A stretch of 64,000 bases of DNA from Brevibacillus panacihumi W25 (GTDB lineage: Bacteria; Bacillota; Bacilli; Brevibacillales; Brevibacillaceae): positions 1 through 64,000 of the forward strand of contig NZ_KI629782.1 of the NCBI RefSeq assembly GCF_000503775.1. Reading direction: 5' to 3'. Positions 32,701 through 42,900 of this stretch are shown here, one piece after another. The first letter of the stretch is position 1. Every line of letters begins with the position of its first letter. The notes beneath the pieces were generated by a model. That model was given only the letters and a program-made list of their open reading frames with translations. It was not told the origin of the DNA and searched no databases. A program made the translations under genes and the position numbers.

Positions 32701-35700
32701 CCGATTTTGCTGGTCAGCTTGTGAGAGCCCGCGTAAATCAGCCACCTCGATCGTTGCGGGTACACTACTGTAAACCACTTGCAACGGCTGTTCGAAGCGG
32801 ACGAAATCAAAGGAAGTCCGAAGCACCGGATGTCGGTCCTGGAGCAGATGCAGCGCTCTCTCCAGCAAAGTTTGATCAAAATCATAGTGCAGGCGGAATT
32901 GGAAAACATCATGAAACGTGGCATCGTGCTTATTCCAGACGCTGTGGAAAAGCATGCCGGCTTGCAGGCTGGCTAACGGATAAGCGTCTACCGCATTATG
33001 CGGGAAACGGTTGCGCAGCTCGGAAGGAATTCGTTCAAAAGCGGATGTCTTGGTCACCCGTTCGGTTTGATCGGCATCCTTTGTCCCTTCGGCCATTTTT
33101 TCAGCCAAACCCGCAATGGTCTGTGACTGGAGCATCTGCTGCAAGGAAAAGAACAGCCCTTCTTTTTGCGCATACGCCTGTATGCGTATGCTTTGGATCG
33201 AGTCTCCTCCAAGCTGGTAGTAATTGTCGTGAATGCCAATCGAATCAACCTGAAGGACCTCCTGCCAGATGCGGGTCAAGCTTTTCTCCAGTTGATTGCG
33301 TGGCGATTCATAAGGAGTATCTCTCACATCCTCGTCTGGCTCGGGAAGTTGATTGCGGTTGACTTTTCCATTGGGTGAAAGCGGCAGGTCCTGAAGCACC
33401 ATGATGTGTGCCGGTACCATATAGGTGGGTAACCGATCGTGCAGGTGTCTTAGGACAGCTACCCGATCAATTTCCTGTCCATCAAACGGAACGATGTAGG
33501 CAATCAACTGCTCAATTTGCCTTACTTTTTTCAGGACAACTACGGCTTCCCGCACCGTTTCCAGCTGGGTCAGGGTATGCTCGATTTCGCCCAACTCGAT
33601 TCGCTGTCCTCTCAATTTCACTTGAAAGTCGTATCGTCCCAGGTATTCGATGCTGCCATCCGGAAGCCAGCGGCCTCGATCCCCGGTTCGATACAGTCTT
33701 GCATCCACCTGATCGGAAAAAGGATCTGGCAAGAATACGTCTGCCGTTCGTTCCGGGAGATTCCAGTACCCGCGCGCCACCTGAACTCCGCCAATACAAA
33801 TCTCGCCCGGAACCCCGATAGGCAACGGATGCAGATAGCGATCCACGATGTAGATACGGGTATTCGCAATCGGCCGACCGATTGGGACGCTGCCTTTCTC
33901 TGGACCTGGCCGGCATGCTTGGGCTGTCACATCAATGGCTGCCTCAGTTGGACCATACAGATTATACAGCTCGGTCTGCCTAAGCTTCGTGAAAAAACGC
34001 TCCTTCAGCTCAGGAGGAAGCGCTTCTCCGCTGCAGAAAACTCTGCGCAGACTAGAGCACGATTCGACTCCTTCCGCTTCGAGAAACAGTTGCAGCATAG
34101 AGGGAACAAAGTGTATCGTCGTTACCTGCCTGTCCTGAATCAATCGAATCAAATATGCCGGGTCCTTGTGCCCGTCAGGTTGTGCGATGACCAAACTTAC
34201 CCCAGCCAGCAAGGGCCAAAAGAATTCCCAGACGGAAACATCAAAGCTGTACGGGGTTTTTTGTATGACTACATCGTCAGCGCGCAGAGCATACTCGCGT
34301 TGCATCCATAGGAGCCGATTTCGCAGACCTTGTTGTGTGTTCATGACTCCTTTGGGCATACCAGTGGAGCCCGAGGTATAGATGACGTAGGCGAGTTGTT
34401 CCCCTGTTGCGTGGTCATTCAGGTTTTGGCAAGATTCTGTAGCCCATTCTGTGATTGCGCCATCGACGATAACTAGTTTCGTATTTCTCCAATCGCAGGA
34501 CAGCAGCTCCTGTGTAAGCTCTTCCTGGGTCAACAGCAAGGGAGTCTGGGCATCTGACAATACGTACGCAATGCGTTCACGAGGATAGGAGGGATCGATC
34601 GGGACGTATGCTCCGCCCGCTTTGAGAACGGCGAGCAGACTGACCACCATTTCGACAGAACGATGCATACAGATACCCACCAGTACATCCGGCCCTACCC
34701 CTTGTGCTTGCAGGTAATGTGCTAGTTGGTTGGAGCGCTGGTTTACCTCTTCGTAAGTCAGCGCGTTCTCACCAAAATAAAGAGCAATTCGTGAAGGAAA
34801 CAAAGCCGCTTGCCTCTCGATAAGTTGATGAACCCATCCGTCTTCTTCAAACAGAACGTTCGTATCATTCCAATCTTTGAGTATCAGTTCCTCTTCCTGT
34901 ACACTCAGCAGCGGGAAATCCCCCAAGCTCGTTTGCGGCTGGGCAGCCATTTGCTCAAGGATTCGTACATAGTGTTGGATCATCCGCACAATCGTCTGCC
35001 GCTCGAACAGATCGCTTGCGTATTCCAACACTCCGGTTACACCGTCCTCGGTTTCAGTCAAGCTGAGCCACAGGTCGAATTTTGCCGTTTTCTTGTCTAC
35101 GGTAAAAGTAGAGAGCTGAAGATTTTCCAACTGAACGTCCGGTGTTGGAGAGTTTTGCATGGCAAACATCACCTGGAACAGAGGGCTTCTGCTTCGGTCT
35201 CGTTGCACATTCAACTCCTCAATCAATTTTTCTAAGGGAACATCCTGATTCTGCCACGCCTCCAGCATGACTTTTTTCATCCGGTGGAACAATTCTCGAA
35301 AATCGGGCTTGTCACTTAGATCTGCTCGAATCACCAGTGTATTGGCGAAGAAGCCCATTAGCTGCTCCCACTCTGGCCGAGTACGGCCGGCAATCGGCGT
35401 GCCGATCGCAATATCTTCATCGCCAGTGTATCGATGCAACAGGACCGCAAAGGCGCTAAGCAGGACCATATATAGGGTGAGGTCGTGCTCCCTCGCTACG
35501 TCATGCAGAGCTCTGACCAGCTCCGCAGGCAATGTCAGCGAGCACGTCTCCCCTTGATACGACTGCTCTGCACGACGGGGATGGTCCGTAGGCAAGTTGA
35601 GCGGAGGGCAGTCGCGGAGCTGCTCTTTCCAGTATGCCAACTGTTGTTCCAGCACTTCCCCTTTAAGCTGTTCCTTTTGCCACATAACATAATCTTTGTA

Positions 35701-36351
35701 TTGGAAGTGAAGCTCCAGACCAGGAATCGGCTTATCAGTCGTCAATGCAGCGTACGAATGGGATAGTTCCTGAAACAACAGGCTCATCGACCAGCCGTCA
35801 ATGATGATGTGGTGAAAGGAAAAAAGCAGCAGATGCGTATGCGGCTCCACCTGGATCAGCCAGGCACGCAAAGGCACCTCTTCCGTCAATTCAAAAGGCT
35901 TCGCGGCGAGCTTTTGGCACAGGTTGCGTGCATCACTCTCCCGTTCTTCCGGGGTATTGCCTGCTGCCAGGAGAATGGGCAGGGAAAACGGAGTGTAGGG
36001 CAAAATCTTCTGAACCGGCTCCCCGTCGACCAGCGGGAACATTGTGCGAAAAGCCTCATGACGCCCAATCAATTCCTGAATGCTGTTGTCGAGGGCGTCG
36101 CGGTCGAGCTCGCCGGTGATCTGTATGCCGATCGGTTCATTGTAAAAGGGACTGTCAGGGACCAGACGCTGCATAAACCATAAGCGTTTTTGTCCAAAGG
36201 AGAGGGGAATGTTCCCCTCGAAGCTTCCCTGGGAGATTCGTTGCGTTTCACTTTGCTCTACTGCTTTCCCTTTTAAAAGCCGGTTCAACAAAGTTTGTTT
36301 TGCCGGGGATAGTGCCTCGCGACGCTGTTGAAGGTGTTCTTTACGTTCCAC
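29797..36351 (-). CDS. NRPS C-A(Ser)-T-C-A(beta-Ala-like)-T
   Basis: A 2184-residue two-module synthetase. Module 1: condensation about 45-480 (FHHIIIDGWS, start IPLSFGQKRLWFM), adenylation about 490-1000, carrier Ser1051 (LGGDSIQS). Its pocket reads D-V-W-H-F-S-L-I-D-K, serine. Module 2: condensation about 1110-1540 (CFHHAIMDGWS, start AYPLASLQAGMLFHS, the type normally seen after an epimerase), adenylation (HLLYTSGSTGQPKGV), carrier Ser2122 (IGGDSLIA). Its pocket reads V-D-W-V-T-S-L-A-D-K. The Val-Asp start instead of Asp at position 235 is typical of beta-alanine activators. There is no epimerase between the modules, which leaves the type of the second condensation domain unexplained. GTG start at 36351, overlapping the kinase gene by 11 bases. 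Confidence 0.92.
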   Translation of the reverse strand: MERKEHLQQRREALSPAKQTLLNRLLKGKAVEQSETQRISQGSFEGNIPLSFGQKRLWFMQRLVPDSPFYNEPIGIQITGELDRDALDNSIQELIGRHEAFRTMFPLVDGEPVQKILPYTPFSLPILLAAGNTPEERESDARNLCQKLAAKPFELTEEVPLRAWLIQVEPHTHLLLFSFHHIIIDGWSMSLLFQELSHSYAALTTDKPIPGLELHFQYKDYVMWQKEQLKGEVLEQQLAYWKEQLRDCPPLNLPTDHPRRAEQSYQGETCSLTLPAELVRALHDVAREHDLTLYMVLLSAFAVLLHRYTGDEDIAIGTPIAGRTRPEWEQLMGFFANTLVIRADLSDKPDFRELFHRMKKVMLEAWQNQDVPLEKLIEELNVQRDRSRSPLFQVMFAMQNSPTPDVQLENLQLSTFTVDKKTAKFDLWLSLTETEDGVTGVLEYASDLFERQTIVRMIQHYVRILEQMAAQPQTSLGDFPLLSVQEEELILKDWNDTNVLFEEDGWVHQLIERQAALFPSRIALYFGENALTYEEVNQRSNQLAHYLQAQGVGPDVLVGICMHRSVEMVVSLLAVLKAGGAYVPIDPSYPRERIAYVLSDAQTPLLLTQEELTQELLSCDWRNTKLVIVDGAITEWATESCQNLNDHATGEQLAYVIYTSGSTGMPKGVMNTQQGLRNRLLWMQREYALRADDVVIQKTPYSFDVSVWEFFWPLLAGVSLVIAQPDGHKDPAYLIRLIQDRQVTTIHFVPSMLQLFLEAEGVESCSSLRRVFCSGEALPPELKERFFTKLRQTELYNLYGPTEAAIDVTAQACRPGPEKGSVPIGRPIANTRIYIVDRYLHPLPIGVPGEICIGGVQVARGYWNLPERTADVFLPDPFSDQVDARLYRTGDRGRWLPDGSIEYLGRYDFQVKLRGQRIELGEIEHTLTQLETVREAVVVLKKVRQIEQLIAYIVPFDGQEIDRVAVLRHLHDRLPTYMVPAHIMVLQDLPLSPNGKVNRNQLPEPDEDVRDTPYESPRNQLEKSLTRIWQEVLQVDSIGIHDNYYQLGGDSIQSIRIQAYAQKEGLFFSLQQMLQSQTIAGLAEKMAEGTKDADQTERVTKTSAFERIPSELRNRFPHNAVDAYPLASLQAGMLFHSVWNKHDATFHDVFQFRLHYDFDQTLLERALHLLQDRHPVLRTSFDFVRFEQPLQVVYSSVPATIEVADLRGLSQADQQNRLEEWSQKEKKKGFDWEQAPLFRVTVHLLGERDFVLALCFHHAIMDGWSVASLLTEWFHTYSSLLQGRVVNETQLQSVYRDFVATEQKAKESADARAYWDRLLNEISVTLLPGVNPVESREGSTQVIGQKLPKKLAARLIRLGKKHGYPLRTLLLAAHLRVLSHLSGQTDVLTGVLTNGRLAEEDGDRVLGVFLNTLPFRKNLDGGTWTELWQAIADREHEMHPYRRFPAAEIRRLHGGAPLYSTLFNFNHFHIYRNWKDDDRLQIVHAETFEQTDIPVFVQFTQDAFDAEEIEMKIMFDDVRCDPSAMERLEEALLRVLQSMAENPHADYRMSDFLSEEERNRILIEWNDTARVWPDKQSIHQLWEEQAARMPEAIALTESGSHFTFDLVNKRSNQLAHLLRKQGVGPGSFVGVYMSRSADTVIALIAILKAGGAYVPLDPAYPQERISYMLDDAKIELLITTNQWAQTLSHREVRLLRIDGDATSIQAMPQENPLHATTSEQAAHLLYTSGSTGQPKGVVGTHGNTLNRCFWMWETYPFAAGEICCHKTSLNFVDSIWEIFGPLLQGVTLAIVDDETVKDPSALLADLRKNRVSRIVLVPSLLRVILDELERTGSTWETLRICTTSGEALTTSLAEQFARIQPHSVLLNLYGSSEVSADVTFYELPRTGSGQPVLIGKPIANTRIYILDSRRMPVPVGVPGEIHVGGAMVTKGYINKPELTAERFIPDPFLGEEGALLFRTGDLGCYQHDGAILYLGRADHQIKLRGYRIEPGEIEAAILAHPDVLETVVLPDQTEEDRLQLVAYVVPAHSLDVKDLRLHLHTHLPSYMVPGQYVFLDRLPLTPNGKLDRKRLPPPDREQSDQETDFVAPRTELESELLTIWQSVLGRQSIGIQDDFFRIGGDSLIATSLVSRIRSIWDVEIALRDFFAQPTIEGVASLLEIALLEGTDPAWFEELIAATEPSKNS

Positions 36352-37438
36352 TCACAATTCCCTCTCTTTCGAGCCATTCGCGGCAATTCCAATCCTCATA
36401 GGCTGCTGTACACCTTTCCAAATGATGCCACCACAGCTCGGCCCGTTCGCCGTTAGACCAATGCCAGGCTGGCATGAACAAGTTTGCAGTCAGTCCGAGC
36501 CGGTAATCATCTTCACATTGCGCAAAAGAATAATCATTCACACCATGCTCGAGTAGCGTTTCATGGTAAACTTGCAGCAGGGATTTTTCATAGTAGCGGC
36601 GCTGAGTGGGGAACCACCACAAGCCGATTGTATACGCCAGCTCCATCGCCCCGATCCCCACATCGAAATACTCCCAGTCAATCAACGCAGGACGTATTCC
36701 CTCCTCCTCCTCACGAGGATAAAGAAAATTCCAAAAATGGGCATCGCCGTGAACCATGGTCACTGGTCCTTTCTCCCATCTCGGGGCGAAAAGGTATGGC
36801 CCTGCGCTCAACGCCTCCTGAAGATAGGCTTTGCGCTCCGGCAGCAGCCGGTCCCCCAGAGCAGCGAAAAAGGCATGTACCTGCTGTTCCAGTTGCTCAT
36901 ACTGCTTTGTCAAAAACAGACGCTGCGTCCGGTTTCCCGCCATTCTCTCTACCTTTTGCAGCAGCTCGGAGCGATTCCAGCATTCTGCATGAAAAGAAGC
37001 TAGAATTCGCACAGCCTCGATGCAATGCTTGATCGGGGGATGGATCGGTAGCTCTGGATGGCTATGAGTAAGGGACAAGTCTTCCAGAAGCAAATGTGAG
37101 ATCCCTTTTTCGACATCCATATATGCGTCGTAGCAGCGAATCTTCTGTGTCTGATGCAGCATTGGTGAGAGATGGCGGTAGAACAGCAGTTCCTTTTCTC
37201 CTGTCTGTAGCTCCTGATTCCGTTTTTTGATTTTGAAAATCAAAGTTTTGGGCAATTCCCCGCGGGCATCGTCAGAATAGGTGATCTGCAAATTTGTAAT
37301 GAACGTAACTGGCGTCTTGTACACCGCCTTCTTTTTGATGCTCGCCACCTGTCCTTCCGTGATTTTCTGTTCGCGAGTGAGCACTTCGGTTAGCCAGGCT
37401 GGCGTTGCAGATTCAGCATAAGACATGAGTTTAAGCAT
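36341..37438 (-). CDS. Aminoglycoside-phosphotransferase-type kinase, candidate self-resistance
   Basis: A 365-residue kinase of the APH/choline-kinase-like fold (ecdysteroid-kinase-like branch), which moves a phosphate from ATP to a hydroxyl or amine of a small molecule. Seen: an ATP-site Lys in TLIFKIKKR, the Brenner motif VHGDAHFWNFLY near residue 229, and the metal-binding PALIDWEYFD. The C-terminal end is WNCREWLEREG. An AGAGGAGG site fixes the ATG at 37438. In the middle of a biosynthetic operon, the usual job of such kinases is to inactivate the product inside the producer, as known for the amicoumacin kinase. A tailoring phosphorylation is also possible. Confidence 0.87.
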   Translation of the reverse strand: MLKLMSYAESATPAWLTEVLTREQKITEGQVASIKKKAVYKTPVTFITNLQITYSDDARGELPKTLIFKIKKRNQELQTGEKELLFYRHLSPMLHQTQKIRCYDAYMDVEKGISHLLLEDLSLTHSHPELPIHPPIKHCIEAVRILASFHAECWNRSELLQKVERMAGNRTQRLFLTKQYEQLEQQVHAFFAALGDRLLPERKAYLQEALSAGPYLFAPRWEKGPVTMVHGDAHFWNFLYPREEEEGIRPALIDWEYFDVGIGAMELAYTIGLWWFPTQRRYYEKSLLQVYHETLLEHGVNDYSFAQCEDDYRLGLTANLFMPAWHWSNGERAELWWHHLERCTAAYEDWNCREWLEREGIVSGT

Positions 37439-37472
37439 GTATTTCCTCCTCTAGCCTCCCTTCAGAACCTGA

Positions 37473-39410
37473 TCAGGAAGCCTCTGGCTTTGTGCAGGAG
37501 AGCGACAGTGTGCCCAACTTGATCAATGGATGTCCTTGCAGGATTCCGCATACGTTTCTCGCCGACCTTTTGGGAATGACGGGGAGTTCGACGTAGGATG
37601 GATGATCCTGGCTGCGCCACATCGTAATCGTCGGTGAGGGTGTGATCACTTCAGTGAGCGCATTGTCTGCATCGGCTCCCGTAATGGTAATGCGTATGCG
37701 GTGGCCTTCCTCAAAGATGTAGGAGGTCGGCAGCAGCGATAGTTTCATCTCGGTTGGCTTGTTCAACGGGAGTGGCTGCTTGTCCGATTGGTTACCTCGA
37801 TGAAAAGGCAGACCCAGATTGTCATAAAGCAGCTTTGTTTCGTTTCGGCTGGATGCGCGCAATGATCCTTCGGTGATATAGCGGGAATACCCCTGTTCAT
37901 TGACATCCTCCAGATAGACAAACAGGTCCAGATCCTCGACGGGCGATGATACCGTCACGCTGACCACAGGATGGCCAGTCACCTCCAGGTCGGCAGTAAG
38001 CGGCGGTGTCGTGTAAGTCAAACCCTTCTGATCGTTGGTGGTCATATCGGGATAGTGAAAATCTCCCCCCGCTCCGTTGTTCCAGCGTGAGCCGGGTCCA
38101 GACGTAGTCGTGTAATCCACCGTGTACAAATCCTGTCCACTGCTTGTCGGCGGTTGTATGCGAAGGCTTCCTTGATGGACAAATTGTGGATGTTTAGCAA
38201 GCTCTGGTCCGAAATAAAACCTCATCGGCTTCTGTTCAGGCAAAGGCCATTCTTTTGACGTACGCCAGCCTCCTTTGCCACTCGAGCTCATGGTGTAATA
38301 AACGATTGGGTCCTCCTTCATGATGCCATTGTCAATTCCTTTGAGGTGGTAATCGTACCAGCGTAAGTGTTCTTGAACAATTCCTTGCTTGTTCCCATGG
38401 CTCCAGGGACCGATCATAATTTTTTGTGGGTTATCCAAATTTTGGTATAAAAGGAATGCATCCTTGACCCAGAGGTCATACCAGCCAGTCAAGTGATATA
38501 CGGGCACCTGGGAGCTGCTGATTTCCTTTAATCGGGAAGATGGGCTGCGGGTTTCATACAGAGCCTGTTTGGTTCCCGCATCCAGACTGTCGCGGTACGG
38601 CATCCGGGACCAAAGGGTATAGGGATCGACGTTTTGCTGATGTTCCTTCATGGCTTGGTCCCGCAGAATTCCATCTCGGTCCTCATCGACTTTTGCCCCT
38701 GGTACCATTTTGTCGAGATGGTTTACCCGATTTCCCCAAAGCTCCAGGAAGGGTTTCTTGAATACGCCTCCGTCATACAGGAAGCCATACGAATCGAACA
38801 TGGTCATTTGAGGGAAAATCGCCTTCAGCGAAGGGGGATGCTCACTGGCGGCAAACAGCTGGGAGATCCCCAAATACGATTTTCCGTACATGCCGACGCT
38901 GCCTGACGACCATGGCTGAGATGCAAGCCATTCAGTGATGGTATACGCATCCCGGGCTTCCTGCTCCATGAATTCCCCGTAGCGACTCCCGAAGGAAGCA
39001 CCACTCCCCCTCGCATCTGCAACTGCAATCACATAGCCGTGAAAAAGCAATTCCTTAAGCCAGGGATCTGCTTCAAGCATGGTCCGACCTTCAAATGAGC
39101 GGTGATACCTGGCATGTGTCCAGAGCACTGGCAGCTTTTCCCCTACCGGAACCCCTCCGATGGATGGACGAAAAATATCCACTGCGATCTTCGTTTCATC
39201 AGGCATGGTGACATATTGAGAAGTCTTTACCCACTCGTCGTATCGTTTTTGCGAATAGCCTTTGTACATGCCATGCGTGGAAACCAGTTCCGTCTCACCA
39301 GCAGAATTGGCGAGAACGCCAATCGGAGTCCCCAGAGGAACAGTTAGCAGACTGGCGAGAATCAGTAGTGTCCAGAAGCATTTTTGCAGATTTCGTACCC
39401 TCAGCTTCAT
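37473..39410 (-). CDS. Exported CocE/NonD (X-Pro dipeptidyl-peptidase S15) family hydrolase
   Basis: A 645-residue secreted hydrolase. An N-terminal signal peptide (LLILASLLTVPLGTP, cleavage near LANSAGE) is followed by the alpha/beta-hydrolase core: nucleophile Ser in GMYGKSYLGISQ near residue 177, Asp in LTGWYDLWVKD and His in IGPWSHGNKQG. A C-terminal jelly-roll domain of the CocE/NonD type follows (about residues 410-640, for example LEVTGHPVVSVTVSS). The family cleaves acyl esters, amides or X-Pro peptides. Placed between a DinB-fold gene and a kinase inside the operon, it may activate an exported, blocked precursor or degrade the product outside. It overlaps the DinB gene by 4 bases. 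Confidence 0.88.
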   Translation of the reverse strand: MKLRVRNLQKCFWTLLILASLLTVPLGTPIGVLANSAGETELVSTHGMYKGYSQKRYDEWVKTSQYVTMPDETKIAVDIFRPSIGGVPVGEKLPVLWTHARYHRSFEGRTMLEADPWLKELLFHGYVIAVADARGSGASFGSRYGEFMEQEARDAYTITEWLASQPWSSGSVGMYGKSYLGISQLFAASEHPPSLKAIFPQMTMFDSYGFLYDGGVFKKPFLELWGNRVNHLDKMVPGAKVDEDRDGILRDQAMKEHQQNVDPYTLWSRMPYRDSLDAGTKQALYETRSPSSRLKEISSSQVPVYHLTGWYDLWVKDAFLLYQNLDNPQKIMIGPWSHGNKQGIVQEHLRWYDYHLKGIDNGIMKEDPIVYYTMSSSGKGGWRTSKEWPLPEQKPMRFYFGPELAKHPQFVHQGSLRIQPPTSSGQDLYTVDYTTTSGPGSRWNNGAGGDFHYPDMTTNDQKGLTYTTPPLTADLEVTGHPVVSVTVSSPVEDLDLFVYLEDVNEQGYSRYITEGSLRASSRNETKLLYDNLGLPFHRGNQSDKQPLPLNKPTEMKLSLLPTSYIFEEGHRIRITITGADADNALTEVITPSPTITMWRSQDHPSYVELPVIPKRSARNVCGILQGHPLIKLGTLSLSCTKPEAS

Positions 39411-39937
39411 GCCCCGTTCCCCTTCGCAACATGAGCGGATCGGCTCAGATAGGCATCGATTTGTTTTTGATGGTGCCAGTCATGCTCTACGAATTCCCCG
39501 ATGAGATAAAGCAGCGTATAGGCTTCTTGGGTATGGGGACAATGGCTGTTTTCATTGACGGTGACAGGCTTGCTGCGAAGATCGTCAGTCAGATTATTGA
39601 CTTGGTTCACCAGTTCTTCTCGGAGCTGGATTGCTGCTGAAAGGACATCGTGCGCACTGACACCGGCGATCGATTCCGTCGATTGACGATTGAATATATC
39701 GTGATCGGGAAAAGAAACCTGATTGCCAGTTCTGATATCCGGCAAAACCGAATGAAGCAGGTATTGATCCCAACCAAGCAAATGGTTGACGGTATCGACA
39801 ATGGACCACTTCCCTTCCTGCATCGGTACATTGAGCAAACCTTCGTCCATGCCGAGCAGCAAGACGTAGTTGTCACGAAAGGCAAGAAATTTGTTCAACA
39901 CTTCTGCCCCATGAATCATGGCGATCCCTCTTTTCAT
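39407..39937 (-). CDS. DinB/YfiT-fold protein
   Basis: A four-helix protein of the DinB-like family, many members of which bind a divalent metal through three His and transfer thiol groups or act as hydrolases. Candidate ligands are His in VNHLLGWDQYLL and the pair in GEFVEHDWHHQKQID near the C-terminus. The N-terminal segment FLAFRDNYVLLLGMDEGLLN is also typical. The ATG at 39937 overlaps the PKS stop codon by one base (TGATG). An alternative ATG at 39919 has a better site (AGAGGG). The cluster role is unknown: tailoring, detoxification or resistance are possible. Confidence 0.8.
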   Translation of the reverse strand: MKRGIAMIHGAEVLNKFLAFRDNYVLLLGMDEGLLNVPMQEGKWSIVDTVNHLLGWDQYLLHSVLPDIRTGNQVSFPDHDIFNRQSTESIAGVSAHDVLSAAIQLREELVNQVNNLTDDLRSKPVTVNENSHCPHTQEAYTLLYLIGEFVEHDWHHQKQIDAYLSRSAHVAKGNGA

Positions 39938-42900
39938 CAATTCTTCATGTATTCTGTCTCCATGCTGGATACGATGGTTTCGTCGAGCGCTTCTACCTTA
40001 GACAAAAGTATTTCTTCAATTAAGGCAGCCTGCTCAGCCACTGTAGGGATTTCAAACAGCATGCGCAGTGTCAGATCGATTTCAAACGTAGCACGAAGTC
40101 GAGATATCAATTGCGTACCGATCAACGAGTCTCCTCCAAGATCGAAAAAGCGGTCATGGACGCCGATTTGCTCAATGCCGAGCAAGGGGCTCCAAATCGC
40201 GGCAATCAGCTGCTCGAGTTCGGTTTGCGGCGCTACATAGGCATTTTTCAGGTGTGGACGGGCGTAGGATGAGCCTGTAGAGATGCTCTGTTTTTCCGAA
40301 TGAAGCGGATCAGGTGCGGAAGTGAGCCATTTTTTCACCATATCGCTCAGCCGCCGGGTAGACACGATTAGTGGTATCTCGTGACTCTTGGCTGCAAATA
40401 TGCGATCTATCGCGTCTAGTGTTTCAGTATCCGTTGCCGCTCCATCCCAATCGACACTGATCACCGGGGACGATTTTGCATGACTCGAATTTCTAGCTGC
40501 GTAATCCAGGAAAGTATGAGCCGCCGCGTATGCTGATGCTCCCAGTCCCCCCAATGTGGCAGATAAGGAAGACAAATAGAGAGTAAAATCAAGCGGCACA
40601 TCCTTCAGAGCGTCCTGCAAGACGTAGAATCCCTGCACCTTTGGCAAGAAATTTTTTTGGATCATCTCTTCATCCGTATCCAGAATGTCTGCATGAGCCG
40701 CTTCTCCCATGATACCTGCTGTATGAATTACGCCATCGATGCGCCCAAAGCGATGGATTGCCTGAGCAACTGCCGCACGCATCTGCTCAAGAGATGCAAC
40801 ATCTGCCTGCAGCATTAGCACCTCTCCCCCGATGCTCTGCCATTTTTCGATGATCGCCCGAAGTGACTGGTCCCCTTCGCAGCCACGATTATCCTCATTC
40901 TCAAGCGCAGAAAGGATGGTGCGGCCAGTGAGGACCAGCTTTGCCTGTACTTGTTGCGCCAGATAATCAGCGAATAGCATCCCGAGGCGGCCCAATCCGC
41001 CTGTGATCAGATACACTCCTCCCTGACGAAGAATGGCAGGAGTAGTGTCGGACTTGGGCAAGGAAACGGCTTCATAGGTTTGCCGGTACCGGCGAGCCCC
41101 ACGCAAGGCAACGGTCGGATCCACAGACGGGTACAGAATTTCCTCCGTCAGCTGTGCGAGTAAACGTTCCGTTCCCCTTTTGTTTGCAAGGGCTACGGGG
41201 ATGTCGATATGTCTGCATGTCATGTTCCGGTACTCTTGCGGAATGACCTTGAGTAGAGCGAGCAAGGTTGATTTCTCGGGAACAAGTATTTCATCTCCGG
41301 TCACATCACTTAATCCTGAGGTGATGACGGAAATCATGCAGTTCTGATCGACATGTTGCCTGGACATGGCCTGTGTCAGGGAAAGCAGGCTGCGAAACCC
41401 GAGCCGTTGCTGCTGCCAAAACGCATGCGGCCAAGTGATCTCCTCATTCGACTCCTCGTCGTGGTCCACGTGCCAGGCATGCACGATTCGAGAAGGAAAC
41501 GGGCTGGAACCGCTGTGCAGAGCTTTCACCAGCATTTCGTAATGTGTTGGATTGTCCGGCTCAATCGTAAATTCATAGGGTCCGGCTTGCTTATAATCCG
41601 TCCCTGCGAAAATCGTGTAAACTTCCGCCTCAGAATCCTCTTGTCGCAGTACGGTGTGAACATGCCGACTGACGAAAGATTCATTCGCAAAGAAGAGCCA
41701 CCGAGTCTTTCCTGATGCCTGTTTTTCCAGCGGAAGACGCTCCGGTTGCACGTTTTGCTCCCAAATGGGATAGGAAAACCAATCTTTCACCGCTAGTCGG
41801 ACATCTACTGTGGTCGCATTTTTCTCCTCTCTTGCCACCACAGGATCCACCCAGTACCTCTCCCTTTCGAATGGGTAAGTGGGGAGGCTTGCGCGATAGG
41901 GCTTGTCCTCTCCCCAATAATGATGCCAATCGAATCGTACCCCTTCGAGCCAGAGCTTGCCGATCGACTGAAGAAGAAATTCAGCGTCAGAAGAGAGATC
42001 GTATAGGTGTCGGACTGTTGGAATCACAGCTGGCCTTTCACCGGACAGCGCCTCCTCATTGTGCATAACCAGATTTCCCAGCGAGTGTCCAGGACCAACC
42101 TCCAGCCAGACCTGACCCGGGAATGCTTCGTGAAGGGAGCGTACGGCTTTTCCAAAGCGCACAGGCTTGCACATATGCTCACTCCAATAACGGGGATCCG
42201 TCGCCTCATCTGGTGTAATCCACGTCCCCGTGACCGTCGACACATAAGGAATCTGCGGAGGATGTAGTCGGATGCCTGCCACCATGCTTTGAAAGGCATC
42301 TCGCAGGGGCTCCATCATAGCAGAATGAAACGCATGGGTTGTCTGCAATCGACGTGTTGGAATTTCACGCATGGCCAATTCTGCTTCGAGAGCAGCGATA
42401 AGATGAACTGGTCCTGCTGCTACACTCAGGTCGGGAGCATTGTCTGCCGCCAGTGACAGTCCCGGTTTCAGTAGTTCAATTAGCTCGTCAGCGGACATCG
42501 GTGCCCCGAGCATGGCACCGGGAGGCAGGGTTTCGATCAACTCTGCCCGTTTGGCGATCAAGTACAGCGCGTCTTCCTTGCTGATCACACCGGATAGGCA
42601 AGCAGCTGTGTACTCGCCAATGCTGTAGCCGACCATCGCTGCGGGTTTGATCCCCCATGCCATCCACTGTTGTGCCAAGGCGTATTCCAGAACGAAGAGA
42701 GTAGGATGCGCATACTTTGTGCGGTTTAGCAACTCCTGTGCAGGATCATTTCCCTCCTGGCTTCGGCCGAGCAACTTTCGCAGATCCAATCGTCCGGGCT
42801 CGGATGTCTCTACCTCTTTTTGCTGTTGTGGTTGAAACAGAATGTTCCGCAGATCCTCCCCCAAGTGTGGTTTCAGGAGTTCGCTGCAATGATCGATTTC

